Source: Lentisphaera araneosa HTCC2155 (lineage in GTDB: Bacteria; Verrucomicrobiota; Lentisphaeria; Lentisphaerales; Lentisphaeraceae). From it: 36,272 nucleotides of DNA. The stretch spans positions 1 to 36,272 of the forward strand of contig CAMCSH010000005.1 of assembly GCA_945877655.1 (NCBI GenBank). Reading direction: 5' to 3'. Below the pieces are notes generated by a model. That model was not told where the DNA came from and made no database searches. It saw only the letters and a program-made list of their open reading frames with translations. This document shows positions 7,916-16,196 of the stretch, piece after piece (positions within the stretch are counted from its first letter, which is position 1; each line of letters begins with the position of its first letter). Made by a program: the position numbers and the translations under genes.

Positions 7916-8515
7916 CAGGGAGTTGGGGAGGTCGGGGAGTAAGGGAGTAAGGGAGTCGGGAAGTCTGAGATTCCGCAACAGAACGAGTTTTGTGCTCACT
8001 GTTGCTAGACCCCGAAGCGGGTCGAAGATTTTAGCCCTGGGTTGAGCCGCATCGGCGACACCCAGGGTCAGAAGAAGTATGATTTCCGACCACGCGTATC
8101 CAAGATAGCCAAATTTGCTCTTGTTCATTTGTTCGACCCCTTGCGGGTCGCACATGGTAGCCCCGGGTCGCCTCGACCCTGGGTTTGTGTTTGAAATGAG
8201 TTCCCGACCCCCTTGCGGGTCGCACAGAGTTCGAGCTAACGCTGTGCGACCCGAAGCGGGTCGGCGGAATGCGGGGATCGCAAACCCAGGGTCATCGCCG
8301 ATGCGGCTCGACCGCTGGGCTACCATGTCCGACCCGCAAGGGGGTCGAGCAACAGGACGACGAGTGTAAAACCTTGCGCGGGGGTTCCCTGCATGTTGGA
8401 TGAGGCGTCTTGGATACGCGTGGATTTCCGACCCTGAATGGGTCAAAGGATTCCCGCACTGACTGCGGAATCTAGAGTCAGGGAGTGTTCTGATTTACTC
8501 CCTCACTCCCTTCTT
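7916..8515. repeat. Nested inverted-repeat region between pdxH and the MMPL exporter
   Basis: Successive inverted pairs: AGATTCCGCA 7968-7977 / TGCGGAATCT 8464-8473; GAGCCGCATCGGCGA 8044-8058 area / TCGCCGATGCGGCTC 8295-8309; flanking GGGAGTAA-type arrays in opposite orientation. Confidence 0.8.
8091..8422. mobile_element. Putative MITE-like non-autonomous element
   Basis: 15-bp perfect TIRs CACGCGTATCCAAGA (8091-8105) and TCTTGGATACGCGTG (8408-8422), abutted on both sides by GATTTCCGAC (8081-8090, 8423-8432); central hairpin 8205-8263; no plausible transposase ORF. Confidence 0.55.
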
Positions 8516-10820
8516 CGCCCTTCTTCGCCGCCAAGGGCGATAACAACCAGGCGAAAAGGATTCCGAAAGCAAGAGGCAGTCCGAAGGACCGCAGAGCCGG
8601 AGTCTGCGACAGGGCGAGCAGTCCGAAGGCAAGCAGGGTGCTCAGCGAGGACAGGAAAACCGCCAGCGCCGTCGCCGGGCATTCGGGCTCCTCCGCCGCA
8701 GTGGCGAGGCTGTAGTTGACCCCGAGGCCGAGGACGAGGCTGAGGGACAAGGCGGCGAAGAAATTCAGCGGCTGGCCCAGCAGGGCGCAGGCTCCCAGGG
8801 CGGCGCAGGCGCTGAGCACCGGGATGCCGACCAATTTCAGGCCTTGCCAAGGGCCGTACAGACCGGCGAAGATGACCAGCATCAAGAGCGAGGAGCCACC
8901 AAGAGCAAGCAGGCAGCCGCGGGTCTGACGGCGCAGCAGCTCGGAGTTCTCGGCGATCAAATCGGTGTAGCGGCAGCCCTCGCCCTGACAGGCGGCTGCG
9001 AGCTGCGGCAGGGCCTCCGCCTGGAGCCCGCGCAGGAGGACAAAGGTCGCCGCGTCGCTTTCGGTATCGGTCGCGATGAAGGGGCTGATCAAGCCAGCCG
9101 CTCCGCCTTGGTGAAGCAGCTCAGGCGTGAGGAAGGGCGCGGTCGCGGCGTTCTTGACCGCCTGGTCCCTTGCGCCGGACGCAAATCCGAGATCGTCGAG
9201 GGCGCTCGAGACGCGTCCGTCTTGCGCTGCCCGCAACAAGATCGAGCGGGCGCATTCCTGGCTCAGCCGCGAGGGCAGGAAGCTGGCGCTGCCGATCCAC
9301 GAATGAAGCAGGCCTTTTTCCTGCAGGGGACGCAGTCGCTCGGCCAGAGCTTCTTCGCGCTGCAGGCACTGCTCCAGGTTGGTCCCGCGGATGAGGACGA
9401 AACGTCCCGCTTCAGGGGTGCCGGCGAGGCGCCGGATGGTCGCTTCCGCCGCTGCCAGTTGCGGCGAAGGCGCGTTGAGATGGCGCAGATCGTGATCCTG
9501 CCGGAGCTTGAAGAGGCCAAGGCAGAGCAACGAGGCGATGACAAGAGTCGGCAAGGCGGCGCGGCGGGTCCAGAGCGCGGCGCCGCGTCCCCAGGCGAGC
9601 GGACGGGCGGCGCCGGCGGGCACATGCGGCACCAGCAAGGGGCAGAGGATCGGCGCGGCGAGGAAGGCGCCGAGCAGGCCCAAGGCACCGAGCAACGCGA
9701 TCTGGCGCAGTCCGGGGAAGGGCGCCAGAAGAAGACCGAGATAGGCTGCCAGGCTGGTGCACAGGCCGAGGCTGAGCGGCGGCAGGAGGCGGCGCTCGAG
9801 ATGCTCGCGCGATTCGTCGCCGCAACGCCGCGCCGCCACCCAGTGCTGGACAAAGTCGTCGGCGACACCGATCAGGCTGACCCCGACGGCGAGGGAGATG
9901 GCGTGGATCTGGCCGAGGCAGGCGGCGGCAAGGATGAAGGAGCTGAGGCAGCCGTAGCCGATGACCAGGACGCTGACGGCTAGCGGACGCAGGCCGCGGA
10001 AGACCAGCCAGGCGAGCAGGACGATGCCGAGCAGAGATCCACCGCCGATGATCGCCGTCTCGCGCCTCGCCCGGGCCTCGCTCTCGGCGGCGAATTCGGC
10101 CCCTCCGGCGCTGAGGACGCGGCACGACGGGTCGATGGCCGCTGCCGCTGCTTTCGCCCGCGACAAGGCCGCCAATTGCGCCTCCCGCGGGCCGCTGGAG
10201 AAAGGACTCTCGGCCGCCGCCAGAGTGATCATCACCCAGTCGTGCCCGTGCTCGTCGCGGAGCAGCGGCAGGCCGTTTTTCAGGACCATGCCGCCGAGGA
10301 GGCCTTGTCGCGACATCATCCAGCCGGCGAAGGTGCAGAAGGGATCCTGGGCGGCGAGGCGTCCGGCGAGCGGCTGGGTCGGATCGAGCAGGGCGGCGCC
10401 GACATGTTCGGCGAGGCGTGCAGCGGCGTCGGGCCCTTCCAGTTCGGTGCGCAATTCGGGATCGAGCAGGCCGGCGCGGGCGGCGAAGGCGGCGCGGCCG
10501 AAGGCCTCGGCTTCGGCGGGATTGGCGCCGAGGCGGACTTCGGTGAAGGCGGGTTCGCGGCGCAGCTCTGCCGCAAAGGCCAAAGCCGCCGGCGCCGGAT
10601 CGCCCTCGGCCGAGAGCAGCACCAGGCTGCGGCGTCCGAAGCGTTCCTGGAACAGCCGGGTCGCCTGATTCAAGCTCGGATCGCGCTCCGCCACCGGCAG
10701 CAGCGCCTGCAGATCGGTGTCGATGCGGACGCCCGTTTGCAGCAGACGCAAAGACGCCAAGCCGACCGCGACGAGGTGGAGAATCAACAGGAAAGTGAGA
10801 AGGCGGCGGAGGCGGGGCAT
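8478..10820 (-). CDS. MMPL/RND-superfamily exporter
   Basis: 780 aa, N-terminal TM, large periplasmic loop, two TM bundles; SLAVGVSLIGVADDFVQHWVAARR and FAALSLSLVLGLGVNYSLATAAEE. Confidence 0.85.
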   Translation of the reverse strand: MPRLRRLLTFLLILHLVAVGLASLRLLQTGVRIDTDLQALLPVAERDPSLNQATRLFQERFGRRSLVLLSAEGDPAPAALAFAAELRREPAFTEVRLGANPAEAEAFGRAAFAARAGLLDPELRTELEGPDAAARLAEHVGAALLDPTQPLAGRLAAQDPFCTFAGWMMSRQGLLGGMVLKNGLPLLRDEHGHDWVMITLAAAESPFSSGPREAQLAALSRAKAAAAAIDPSCRVLSAGGAEFAAESEARARRETAIIGGGSLLGIVLLAWLVFRGLRPLAVSVLVIGYGCLSSFILAAACLGQIHAISLAVGVSLIGVADDFVQHWVAARRCGDESREHLERRLLPPLSLGLCTSLAAYLGLLLAPFPGLRQIALLGALGLLGAFLAAPILCPLLVPHVPAGAARPLAWGRGAALWTRRAALPTLVIASLLCLGLFKLRQDHDLRHLNAPSPQLAAAEATIRRLAGTPEAGRFVLIRGTNLEQCLQREEALAERLRPLQEKGLLHSWIGSASFLPSRLSQECARSILLRAAQDGRVSSALDDLGFASGARDQAVKNAATAPFLTPELLHQGGAAGLISPFIATDTESDAATFVLLRGLQAEALPQLAAACQGEGCRYTDLIAENSELLRRQTRGCLLALGGSSLLMLVIFAGLYGPWQGLKLVGIPVLSACAALGACALLGQPLNFFAALSLSLVLGLGVNYSLATAAEEPECPATALAVFLSSLSTLLAFGLLALSQTPALRSFGLPLAFGILFAWLLSPLAAKKGEEGSEGVNQNTP

Positions 10821-10847
10821 TAAAATCTCCTCAGGCCGCGGCTTTGA

Positions 10848-11357
10848 TCACTGCGGGACAGGACGGGCGGATGGAGCCGCGTTGCTCAGGCCGAGACGGT
10901 CGAACTCGGCGCGGACCTGGACCTTGAGGCCCGACTTGATCGCAAAGGATTTGTCCAGGATCAGGACTTCCAAATCGTTGACTTTGCCGCTGCCGTAGCC
11001 GTTGACCACGAGGCTGCTGTGGAAATTGTTTGCAGTCATCGACTTGACTTGGATCTTGGTGCCAGCTGCATCCCCAGCCTTGAGCTCCAGCGACACCAGT
11101 GACGGCAGTTCGAGTTTTTCCAATCCGGCGCCGAAGCTGATAAGGCTGTCAGACTGGGCGGCGCAGGCGCTGATCTTCGGCTCGAGCGGCTGGATCAGGC
11201 GGGCGGCTTCCTGGTTGTCGACCATCCGCGGGGCTTCGGCGATTTTCTTCACGGCGAAGATGCCGAGGGCGGCGCAGCCACCGATGAAGAGGAGGACACA
11301 GGCGGCGCAGCCGAGGAGCAGCTTGCCCCAGGGGAAGGACGAGGAATTGTCGGACAT
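10848..11357 (-). CDS. Membrane-anchored protein of unknown function
   Basis: Single N-terminal TM (KLLLGCAACVLLFIGGCAALGIFAV) and soluble C-terminal domain. Confidence 0.65.
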   Translation of the reverse strand: MSDNSSSFPWGKLLLGCAACVLLFIGGCAALGIFAVKKIAEAPRMVDNQEAARLIQPLEPKISACAAQSDSLISFGAGLEKLELPSLVSLELKAGDAAGTKIQVKSMTANNFHSSLVVNGYGSGKVNDLEVLILDKSFAIKSGLKVQVRAEFDRLGLSNAAPSARPVPQ

Positions 11358-11461
11358 GAGGCGACCTTGTTTTGATGTTGAAAGCTCCCTACACTAATCA
11401 GTCGCGGCGCAAGCGCACGGAAGATGGCGAGGAAAAGTCCGCATCCGCCTTACCCTTCCGG

Positions 11462-11489
11462 TTGACTCTGTCGCAGTCGGACCTATACT
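11462..11489 (+). promoter_or_regulatory. Sigma70-type promoter for tRNA-Ser
   Basis: TTGACT (11462-11467), 16-nt spacer, TATACT (11484-11489), about 10 nt before the tRNA start. Confidence 0.75.
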
Positions 11490-11499
11490 CCGAGCCGTT

Positions 11500-11587
11500 G
11501 GAAGGGTGGTCGAGTGGTTTATGGCAGCGGTCTTGAAAACCGCCGGGGCGCGAGCCCTCGAGGGTTCGAATCCCTCCCCTTCCGCCA
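11500..11587 (+). tRNA. tRNA-Ser (anticodon UGA), CCA encoded
   Basis: GGAAGGG acceptor pairs with CCCTTCC; anticodon loop CTTGAAA; long variable arm; T arm GAGGGTTCGAATCCCTC; terminal GCCA. Confidence 0.97.
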
Positions 11588-11597
11588 ATTGTCAATC

Positions 11598-11630
11598 AAG
11601 GGCTTGCAGAGAAATCTTCAAGCCCTTTTT
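11598..11630 (+). terminator. Rho-independent terminator after tRNA-Ser
   Basis: AAGGGCTTG - 12 nt loop - CAAGCCCTT followed by T's. Confidence 0.75.
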
Positions 11631-11657
11631 GATGTCCGGATCGGTGCAACTGTTTTC

Positions 11658-11679
11658 GACCTGTGTCACTCCATTTAGG
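11658..11679. repeat. 22-bp exact repeat, copy 1 (GACCTGTGTCACTCCATTTAGG)
   Basis: Identical to 27778-27799. Confidence 0.9.
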
Positions 11680-11815
11680 CGGACTTGATGGGAGGGCTGA
11701 GCTGAAACCGGCCTGAATCCAGCCAAGCCCGCAGACGGCGTCCGCCGCAGCTGTTAAGCTCACACGCCCGCCGACTTTTCCAGGGCCCGCAAAACCGAGT
11801 TGCTATTCAAATAAA

Positions 11816-12418
11816 TCAGTCGCCGCGCTCGGCCGGGTCCTTCCATCGCGTGAACAGATCATGCGGCACATCGAGGAGGTCGAGGGCTTTGCCGGCGACG
11901 AAGTTGACCAGGCCCTGGTAGCTGGTGTCGCCGTGGTAGAAGCCGGGCGAGGCGGGCAGGACGATGCCGCCGGCGAGGGTGACGGCGCGCATGTTGTCGA
12001 TATGGATGAGGGAAATGGGGGTTTCGCGGAAAACCAGGACCAATCGGCGGCGTTCTTTCAGGCAGACGTCGGCGGCGCGTTCGGTGAGGTTCGAGGCGTA
12101 TCCGTGGGCGATGCCGGCGAGGGTCTTGGCGGAGCAGGGGATGATCAGCATGCCGTCGTGGCGGAAGGTGCCGGAGGCGCAGCCGGCGCCGACATCCTGG
12201 TGATTCTGCAATTCGATCAGAGCGCGTTTTTCGGCGGGCAGCGACTCGAGCCAAGCGTTAAAAGCTTCGCCGAGCTCTTCCTGCCAGACCTGACGGGCGA
12301 CTGGCGAGGCGATGAGGAGGACGCGGCGTCCGGCGGCAGTGAGCGCCTCGATCGCCGCGCGGGCGTAAGGAGCGCCGGAAGCGCCGCTGAGGGCGAGGAC
12401 GATGCGGCCGTGAGTCAT
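11816..12418 (-). CDS. ubiX: Flavin prenyltransferase UbiX
   Basis: RIVLALSGASGAPYARAAIEAL ... MLIIPCSAKTLAGIAHGYASNLTERAADVCLKERRRLVLVFRETPISLIHIDNM. Confidence 0.95.
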   Translation of the reverse strand: MTHGRIVLALSGASGAPYARAAIEALTAAGRRVLLIASPVARQVWQEELGEAFNAWLESLPAEKRALIELQNHQDVGAGCASGTFRHDGMLIIPCSAKTLAGIAHGYASNLTERAADVCLKERRRLVLVFRETPISLIHIDNMRAVTLAGGIVLPASPGFYHGDTSYQGLVNFVAGKALDLLDVPHDLFTRWKDPAERGD

Positions 12419-12452
12419 TGGAAGCCACGGGGGTGCGGTGAAGCGGGAGGAA

Positions 12453-12866
12453 TTACTTCTTGTTGCACTCTTCACAATCCTCGGCTTCATGACCACCAGC
12501 CGGGATATGAAGGGTCATGCCGGCCTTGGGTTCTACGACGTCGGGATTGAAAGATTTGATCAGCTCGACCGTCGTTTCATATTGCTCGGCGAGGGATTCA
12601 AAGCTGTCACCAGTGACGACGCTGTGATCGACGACTTCGATGTGGTCTTCGCAATTTTCCTCGTGCTCTTCTTCAGGACTGGTGCGGTCGACTTCGGAGC
12701 TGACGTAGAGGGGCAGGAGGCCGCCGGGGGCTTTCGGGCAGTTGCAGGTGGAGCCGAGAAGGCCGAATTCAAAGCGGCTGCCCTGGTCGGTGTGGGTGGT
12801 GCGCGAGTAGGTCAGCGAGCAGCTGCTGGCGAGAATGGTGGTGAGCAGGGCGGTGATGAGTTTCAT
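12453..12866 (-). CDS. LysM-domain secreted lipoprotein-like protein
   Basis: Signal/lipobox-like MKLITALLTTILASSCSL; LysM core HSVVTGDSFESLAEQYETTVELIKSFNPDVVEPKAGMTLHIP. Confidence 0.75.
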   Translation of the reverse strand: MKLITALLTTILASSCSLTYSRTTHTDQGSRFEFGLLGSTCNCPKAPGGLLPLYVSSEVDRTSPEEEHEENCEDHIEVVDHSVVTGDSFESLAEQYETTVELIKSFNPDVVEPKAGMTLHIPAGGHEAEDCEECNKK

Positions 12867-12892
12867 CGGGCTTCTCCTGGAGGTTTATGGGA

Positions 12893-15283
12893 TCAGAGGC
12901 CGACCTTGACGTTGGCGCCAGCTTTCGGGTAGGCGTTGAGGTAGAGCATGAACATGAAGAGCCATTCGTCGGGGCGGACTTCATAGCGGACGCCGCCGGT
13001 CCAGCAGTGGAGCTGGCGCTGGAATTCGATCCAGTTGGCGATGGCGCGGCCATCTTGCAGGTCGAGCTGGGTGCCGACTTCGACGAAGTTCTCGTCCCAG
13101 AGGCGCTTGCGCAGGACGGCGCGGAGATAGTCGCCGGCGTCGTAGCGGCGGGCCCAGGAGCTCACCAGTCCGGCCGAGTTGACGGTCGAGCCGAAGGATT
13201 GCAGGTCGCGCGACACGAAGTCGTTGCGGCGGATCCAGTGGAGGCTGGCCTGGAGGGTGTCGACGGTGCCGACGCGCATGCCGGCGGAGAAGAAGTTGAT
13301 CTGGCCGGTCTTCGAGTCGGCGAGGATGTCCGAGTCGAATTTCAGCCAGGTGCTGGGGATGTATTCGATGCGGGTGCCGAGATCGCCAAAGCCTTCTTCT
13401 CCCTCTTTCGAGTCGAAGTGGAAGTCGACATAGTTGTCGAGGGTGACGAGGCTGTGGATGTTGCCGTCGCGGCGGGTCTCGAGGCGCTGCTGGACGCCGG
13501 TGCGCAGCCAGTGCTGAGCGATCAGGCGGTCGTTCGCATCGAAGTAATGGACGTTGTCGCGGTCGCCGCTGACCACCGGGATGAAGTTGTGGTTGACGTA
13601 GGGCTGGACGACATGGCGGAGCCCGTCGACGCCGAGGGTCTTGTTGTAAGCGTCCATCCAGGAGTTGTAGAACTTGGTCGAGGCTTCGTAGCCGAGTTCG
13701 ATGGCGCCGCGGGTCATCGAGCCGCCGTCGCTGTCGTAATTGCTGAGGGCGGATTTGGGTTCACGGAAGGGGTCGTTGGCGGCGAAGAGGCTGGAGAGCT
13801 CGGCGCCGGTGACTTCGTTCTTGGAGCTGTCGGAGTAGTGCAAGACGCGGAAGCCGGCACGGGGCACCCATTTGAGGCCGAGGGCGTCGAATTCCGAGTA
13901 CAGCACGTGGGCTGTGTCGAGGCGGGTGCTGTCGTAGTCGGCGATTTCCATGTTGGCGGCGATCGGCTTGTCGAACTGGCGCCAGCGGGCGCGCAGGTCG
14001 GCGATGCTGTTGCGGCTGGTGTAGAGGAAGGGCGAATCGCCGAGGCGGAGGCGGGGCAGATCGAAGCGGAGTTCCGGCAGGCGTTCGACGGCGGCTTCCC
14101 AGCGGGCGAGGCGGGGCGAGGCATTGAGCGACAGCGACCAGGCCGGGGTCATATATTCGAGATCGCCGTAGTTGACGGCGGACTCGTAGTCGCGGCGGGT
14201 GTTGAGCATGCGGAAGTCGCGGCGGAAGGCGATGTCGCTTTCGGCGTCGAGGTGCATGCGCCAGCTCAGCTCGGGAGTGATTTCGTATTTCTGGAAGACT
14301 TCGCCGTTCCAGCGACCGTCGTCATCGTTGGTGCGGGAGAAGCGGCCGTACCAATCGCCGCTGCCCTTCATCTCGGCGTAAGGCAGCCAGTAGCCTTGCG
14401 CCTTGGTGAAATGCTTGGGCGATTCGAGATCGAGGCGGACGCCGGCGCCGGGGCCTTGACGGGCGAAATAACCAGTGTCGACAAAGGCGGTGCCCTTCAT
14501 CGGGCCCTTGCGCCAGAGCTTGAACTTGCGGCTGACGGTGACGAAGGGGCCGGTGCGGCTGCCCATGCCGCCGCGGACGATGAAATCGCCGTCGCCGACA
14601 TCAAGGTCGCTGGTCACCCAGGGGAGGTAGAAGAAGGGGACGCTGCCGGCGTAGAACTTGACGCCGTAAGCGGTGATATCGCCTTCCTGGCTGATGACGA
14701 GGCGATCGGCGACGAGGTGGTAGTGGGTCGGCAGGCCTTTGCACAGGTGGTCGCAGGTGGTGAGCACGACGCCGCGTGCTTCCATCGAGCCGTTGGGCAG
14801 GGTCTGGGCTTCGCTGCCGAGGCTGTACCAAGGAGTGGCGTTGATGGCGTTGGCGCCGACGCGGAAGAGTCGGGTGCGGAGGTTGCCGGAGGCTTCTTCG
14901 GCCTTGACTTCAAAATCCTGGGGGACGGCGATGCCCTGGCCGTTAAGCTTGGTGGCATCGGCGGCGGGCGCCTTGCCCTTGGCGACGATGTTGCCTCGGG
15001 CGACGAACTCGAGGTTCTCCGTGTCGATCTCGGCGTAGTCGCAGGAGATCCGGCCCTGGGGCGTAGTGATCAGGACGCCGCCGCGGAGGACGAAGCGCTG
15101 CGTCTTGATCTGATATTCCGAGTGTGCGGCGCTGAGCTGGACGCCGGCGGCGTCGAGGGCCGAGCCGGGGGTGCCTTTTTCAGTGCCGGCTTCGACCGGA
15201 CCTGAGATCACGGGATCGGCAGCCTTGGCAGCGGTGGCGAGCCCAGCGGCAAGAAGGACGGACAAGAATCGGCGCAGAAGCAT
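12893..15283 (-). CDS. lptD: LPS-assembly protein LptD (OstA-like)
   Basis: N-terminal OstA-type region (AHSEYQIKTQRFVLRGGVLITTPQGRISCDYAEIDTENLEFVARGNIVAKG), VKFYAGSVPFFYLPW, long beta-rich C-terminus; start chosen at MLLRRF. Confidence 0.85.
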   Translation of the reverse strand: MLLRRFLSVLLAAGLATAAKAADPVISGPVEAGTEKGTPGSALDAAGVQLSAAHSEYQIKTQRFVLRGGVLITTPQGRISCDYAEIDTENLEFVARGNIVAKGKAPAADATKLNGQGIAVPQDFEVKAEEASGNLRTRLFRVGANAINATPWYSLGSEAQTLPNGSMEARGVVLTTCDHLCKGLPTHYHLVADRLVISQEGDITAYGVKFYAGSVPFFYLPWVTSDLDVGDGDFIVRGGMGSRTGPFVTVSRKFKLWRKGPMKGTAFVDTGYFARQGPGAGVRLDLESPKHFTKAQGYWLPYAEMKGSGDWYGRFSRTNDDDGRWNGEVFQKYEITPELSWRMHLDAESDIAFRRDFRMLNTRRDYESAVNYGDLEYMTPAWSLSLNASPRLARWEAAVERLPELRFDLPRLRLGDSPFLYTSRNSIADLRARWRQFDKPIAANMEIADYDSTRLDTAHVLYSEFDALGLKWVPRAGFRVLHYSDSSKNEVTGAELSSLFAANDPFREPKSALSNYDSDGGSMTRGAIELGYEASTKFYNSWMDAYNKTLGVDGLRHVVQPYVNHNFIPVVSGDRDNVHYFDANDRLIAQHWLRTGVQQRLETRRDGNIHSLVTLDNYVDFHFDSKEGEEGFGDLGTRIEYIPSTWLKFDSDILADSKTGQINFFSAGMRVGTVDTLQASLHWIRRNDFVSRDLQSFGSTVNSAGLVSSWARRYDAGDYLRAVLRKRLWDENFVEVGTQLDLQDGRAIANWIEFQRQLHCWTGGVRYEVRPDEWLFMFMLYLNAYPKAGANVKVGL

Positions 15284-15378
15284 GGGGATGGATTCCGGAA
15301 TATTGAAAGGTCGGGATTCCGGCAAGATAGTGGAGTGCCCTGCTTTGCCAAGCTACGCCATCACGCTCGTCCGGGAAT

Positions 15379-16017
15379 TCAAGGACTCTCTGCCTTGGGC
15401 AGGCGCCAGAAGAAGCCGTCACCGGCCATTTTCTCCAGTTCGGCGAGGTTGTCGGCCTCAACCAGATCCGGCTCCGGGCAACAGCCCGAGACGATCAGCC
15501 CGGCAGGAACCACGCCGCGATGGGCCAGATATTCGAGTGCCGTCGCCGTCGCGGACAGGGTTCCCAGACCAGGACTGGCGACCAGGATCACCGGGATTTT
15601 CAGGGCCGCCGCGACATCTCCCATACTGAGTCCAAGCCGCAAAGGCGTGGCGACCCCGCCGGCGCTTTCGACGACAAGAAGCTCCGGCTTCTCCTCTTCG
15701 ACGATGGTGGCGATCGCAGCTGCGACTTCTGCAACCCCGGGGGCTTCCACTCCGGCGACACGGGCGGCAAGGTGCGGCGAGGCGGCCAAGGGATAACGAT
15801 ACGGCGAGGCCATCTCCAGCCGAGCCGGCAGAAGAGCGTCGCCACATTGCTCGCGGACCCACTCGGCATCCCCCGGGACGACGCCGTCGCAACCGGTCTG
15901 CACCGGCTTCAAATAGGCAGTGCGGCGAGCCTGCTCCAAGCCGCGGCGGCAGAGCCAGGCGCTGGCCCAGGTCTTGCCGACGCCGGTGCCGGTGCCGAGA
16001 ATGAAATAGCTTTCCAT
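15379..16017 (-). CDS. bioD: Dethiobiotin synthase
   Basis: MESYFILGTGTGVGKTWASAWLCR (P-loop), YLKPVQTGC, LLVVESAGGVATPL. Confidence 0.95.
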   Translation of the reverse strand: MESYFILGTGTGVGKTWASAWLCRRGLEQARRTAYLKPVQTGCDGVVPGDAEWVREQCGDALLPARLEMASPYRYPLAASPHLAARVAGVEAPGVAEVAAAIATIVEEEKPELLVVESAGGVATPLRLGLSMGDVAAALKIPVILVASPGLGTLSATATALEYLAHRGVVPAGLIVSGCCPEPDLVEADNLAELEKMAGDGFFWRLPKAESP

Positions 16018-16020
16018 AGA

Positions 16021-16196
16021 GAAGGTTGAAAGGTTGAAAGGTTGAAATGCGGAAGGCGGAAGGCGGAAGGCGGAAGGCGGAAGGCGGAAGGGTTGAAGTA
16101 AAAGGCCTGTAGCGAACCTGAGTCACTGCGTCTCTGGTCATTGCGTCCAGCTGCTAGGTCGCTCGGCTGCTCGCCTTTCAACCTTTCAACCTCCTT
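16021..16196. repeat. Octamer (AAGGTTGA)3 and heptamer (GCGGAAG)6 arrays with inverted TTTCAACC copies at the far end
   Basis: (GCGGAAG)x6 at 16049-16090; AAGGTTGA units before it; CCTTTCAACCTTTCAACCTCC near 16174-16193 in inverse orientation. Confidence 0.9.

Noticed and set aside
7682-8446. 254-aa minus-strand ORF across the palindromic region (…NTNPGSRRPGATMCDPQGVE…)
   Set aside because: It reads through inverted repeats and the pdxH 5' end in another frame; composition reflects the repeat, not a protein family.
8844-9983. 379-aa and other plus-strand ORFs inside the MMPL exporter
   Set aside because: Antisense frames of a well-supported exporter gene; no recognisable motifs.
11394-11595. 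Minus-strand ORFs over tRNA-Ser (MAEGEGFEPSRARAPAVFKTAAINHSTTLP...)
   Set aside because: Classic spurious translation of the antisense strand of a tRNA-Ser gene.
12887-15205. 772-aa plus-strand ORF antisense to lptD
   Set aside because: Val/Ala/Gly/Asp/Glu-rich translation typical of antisense frames in GC-rich genes; the opposite frame is a clear LptD.
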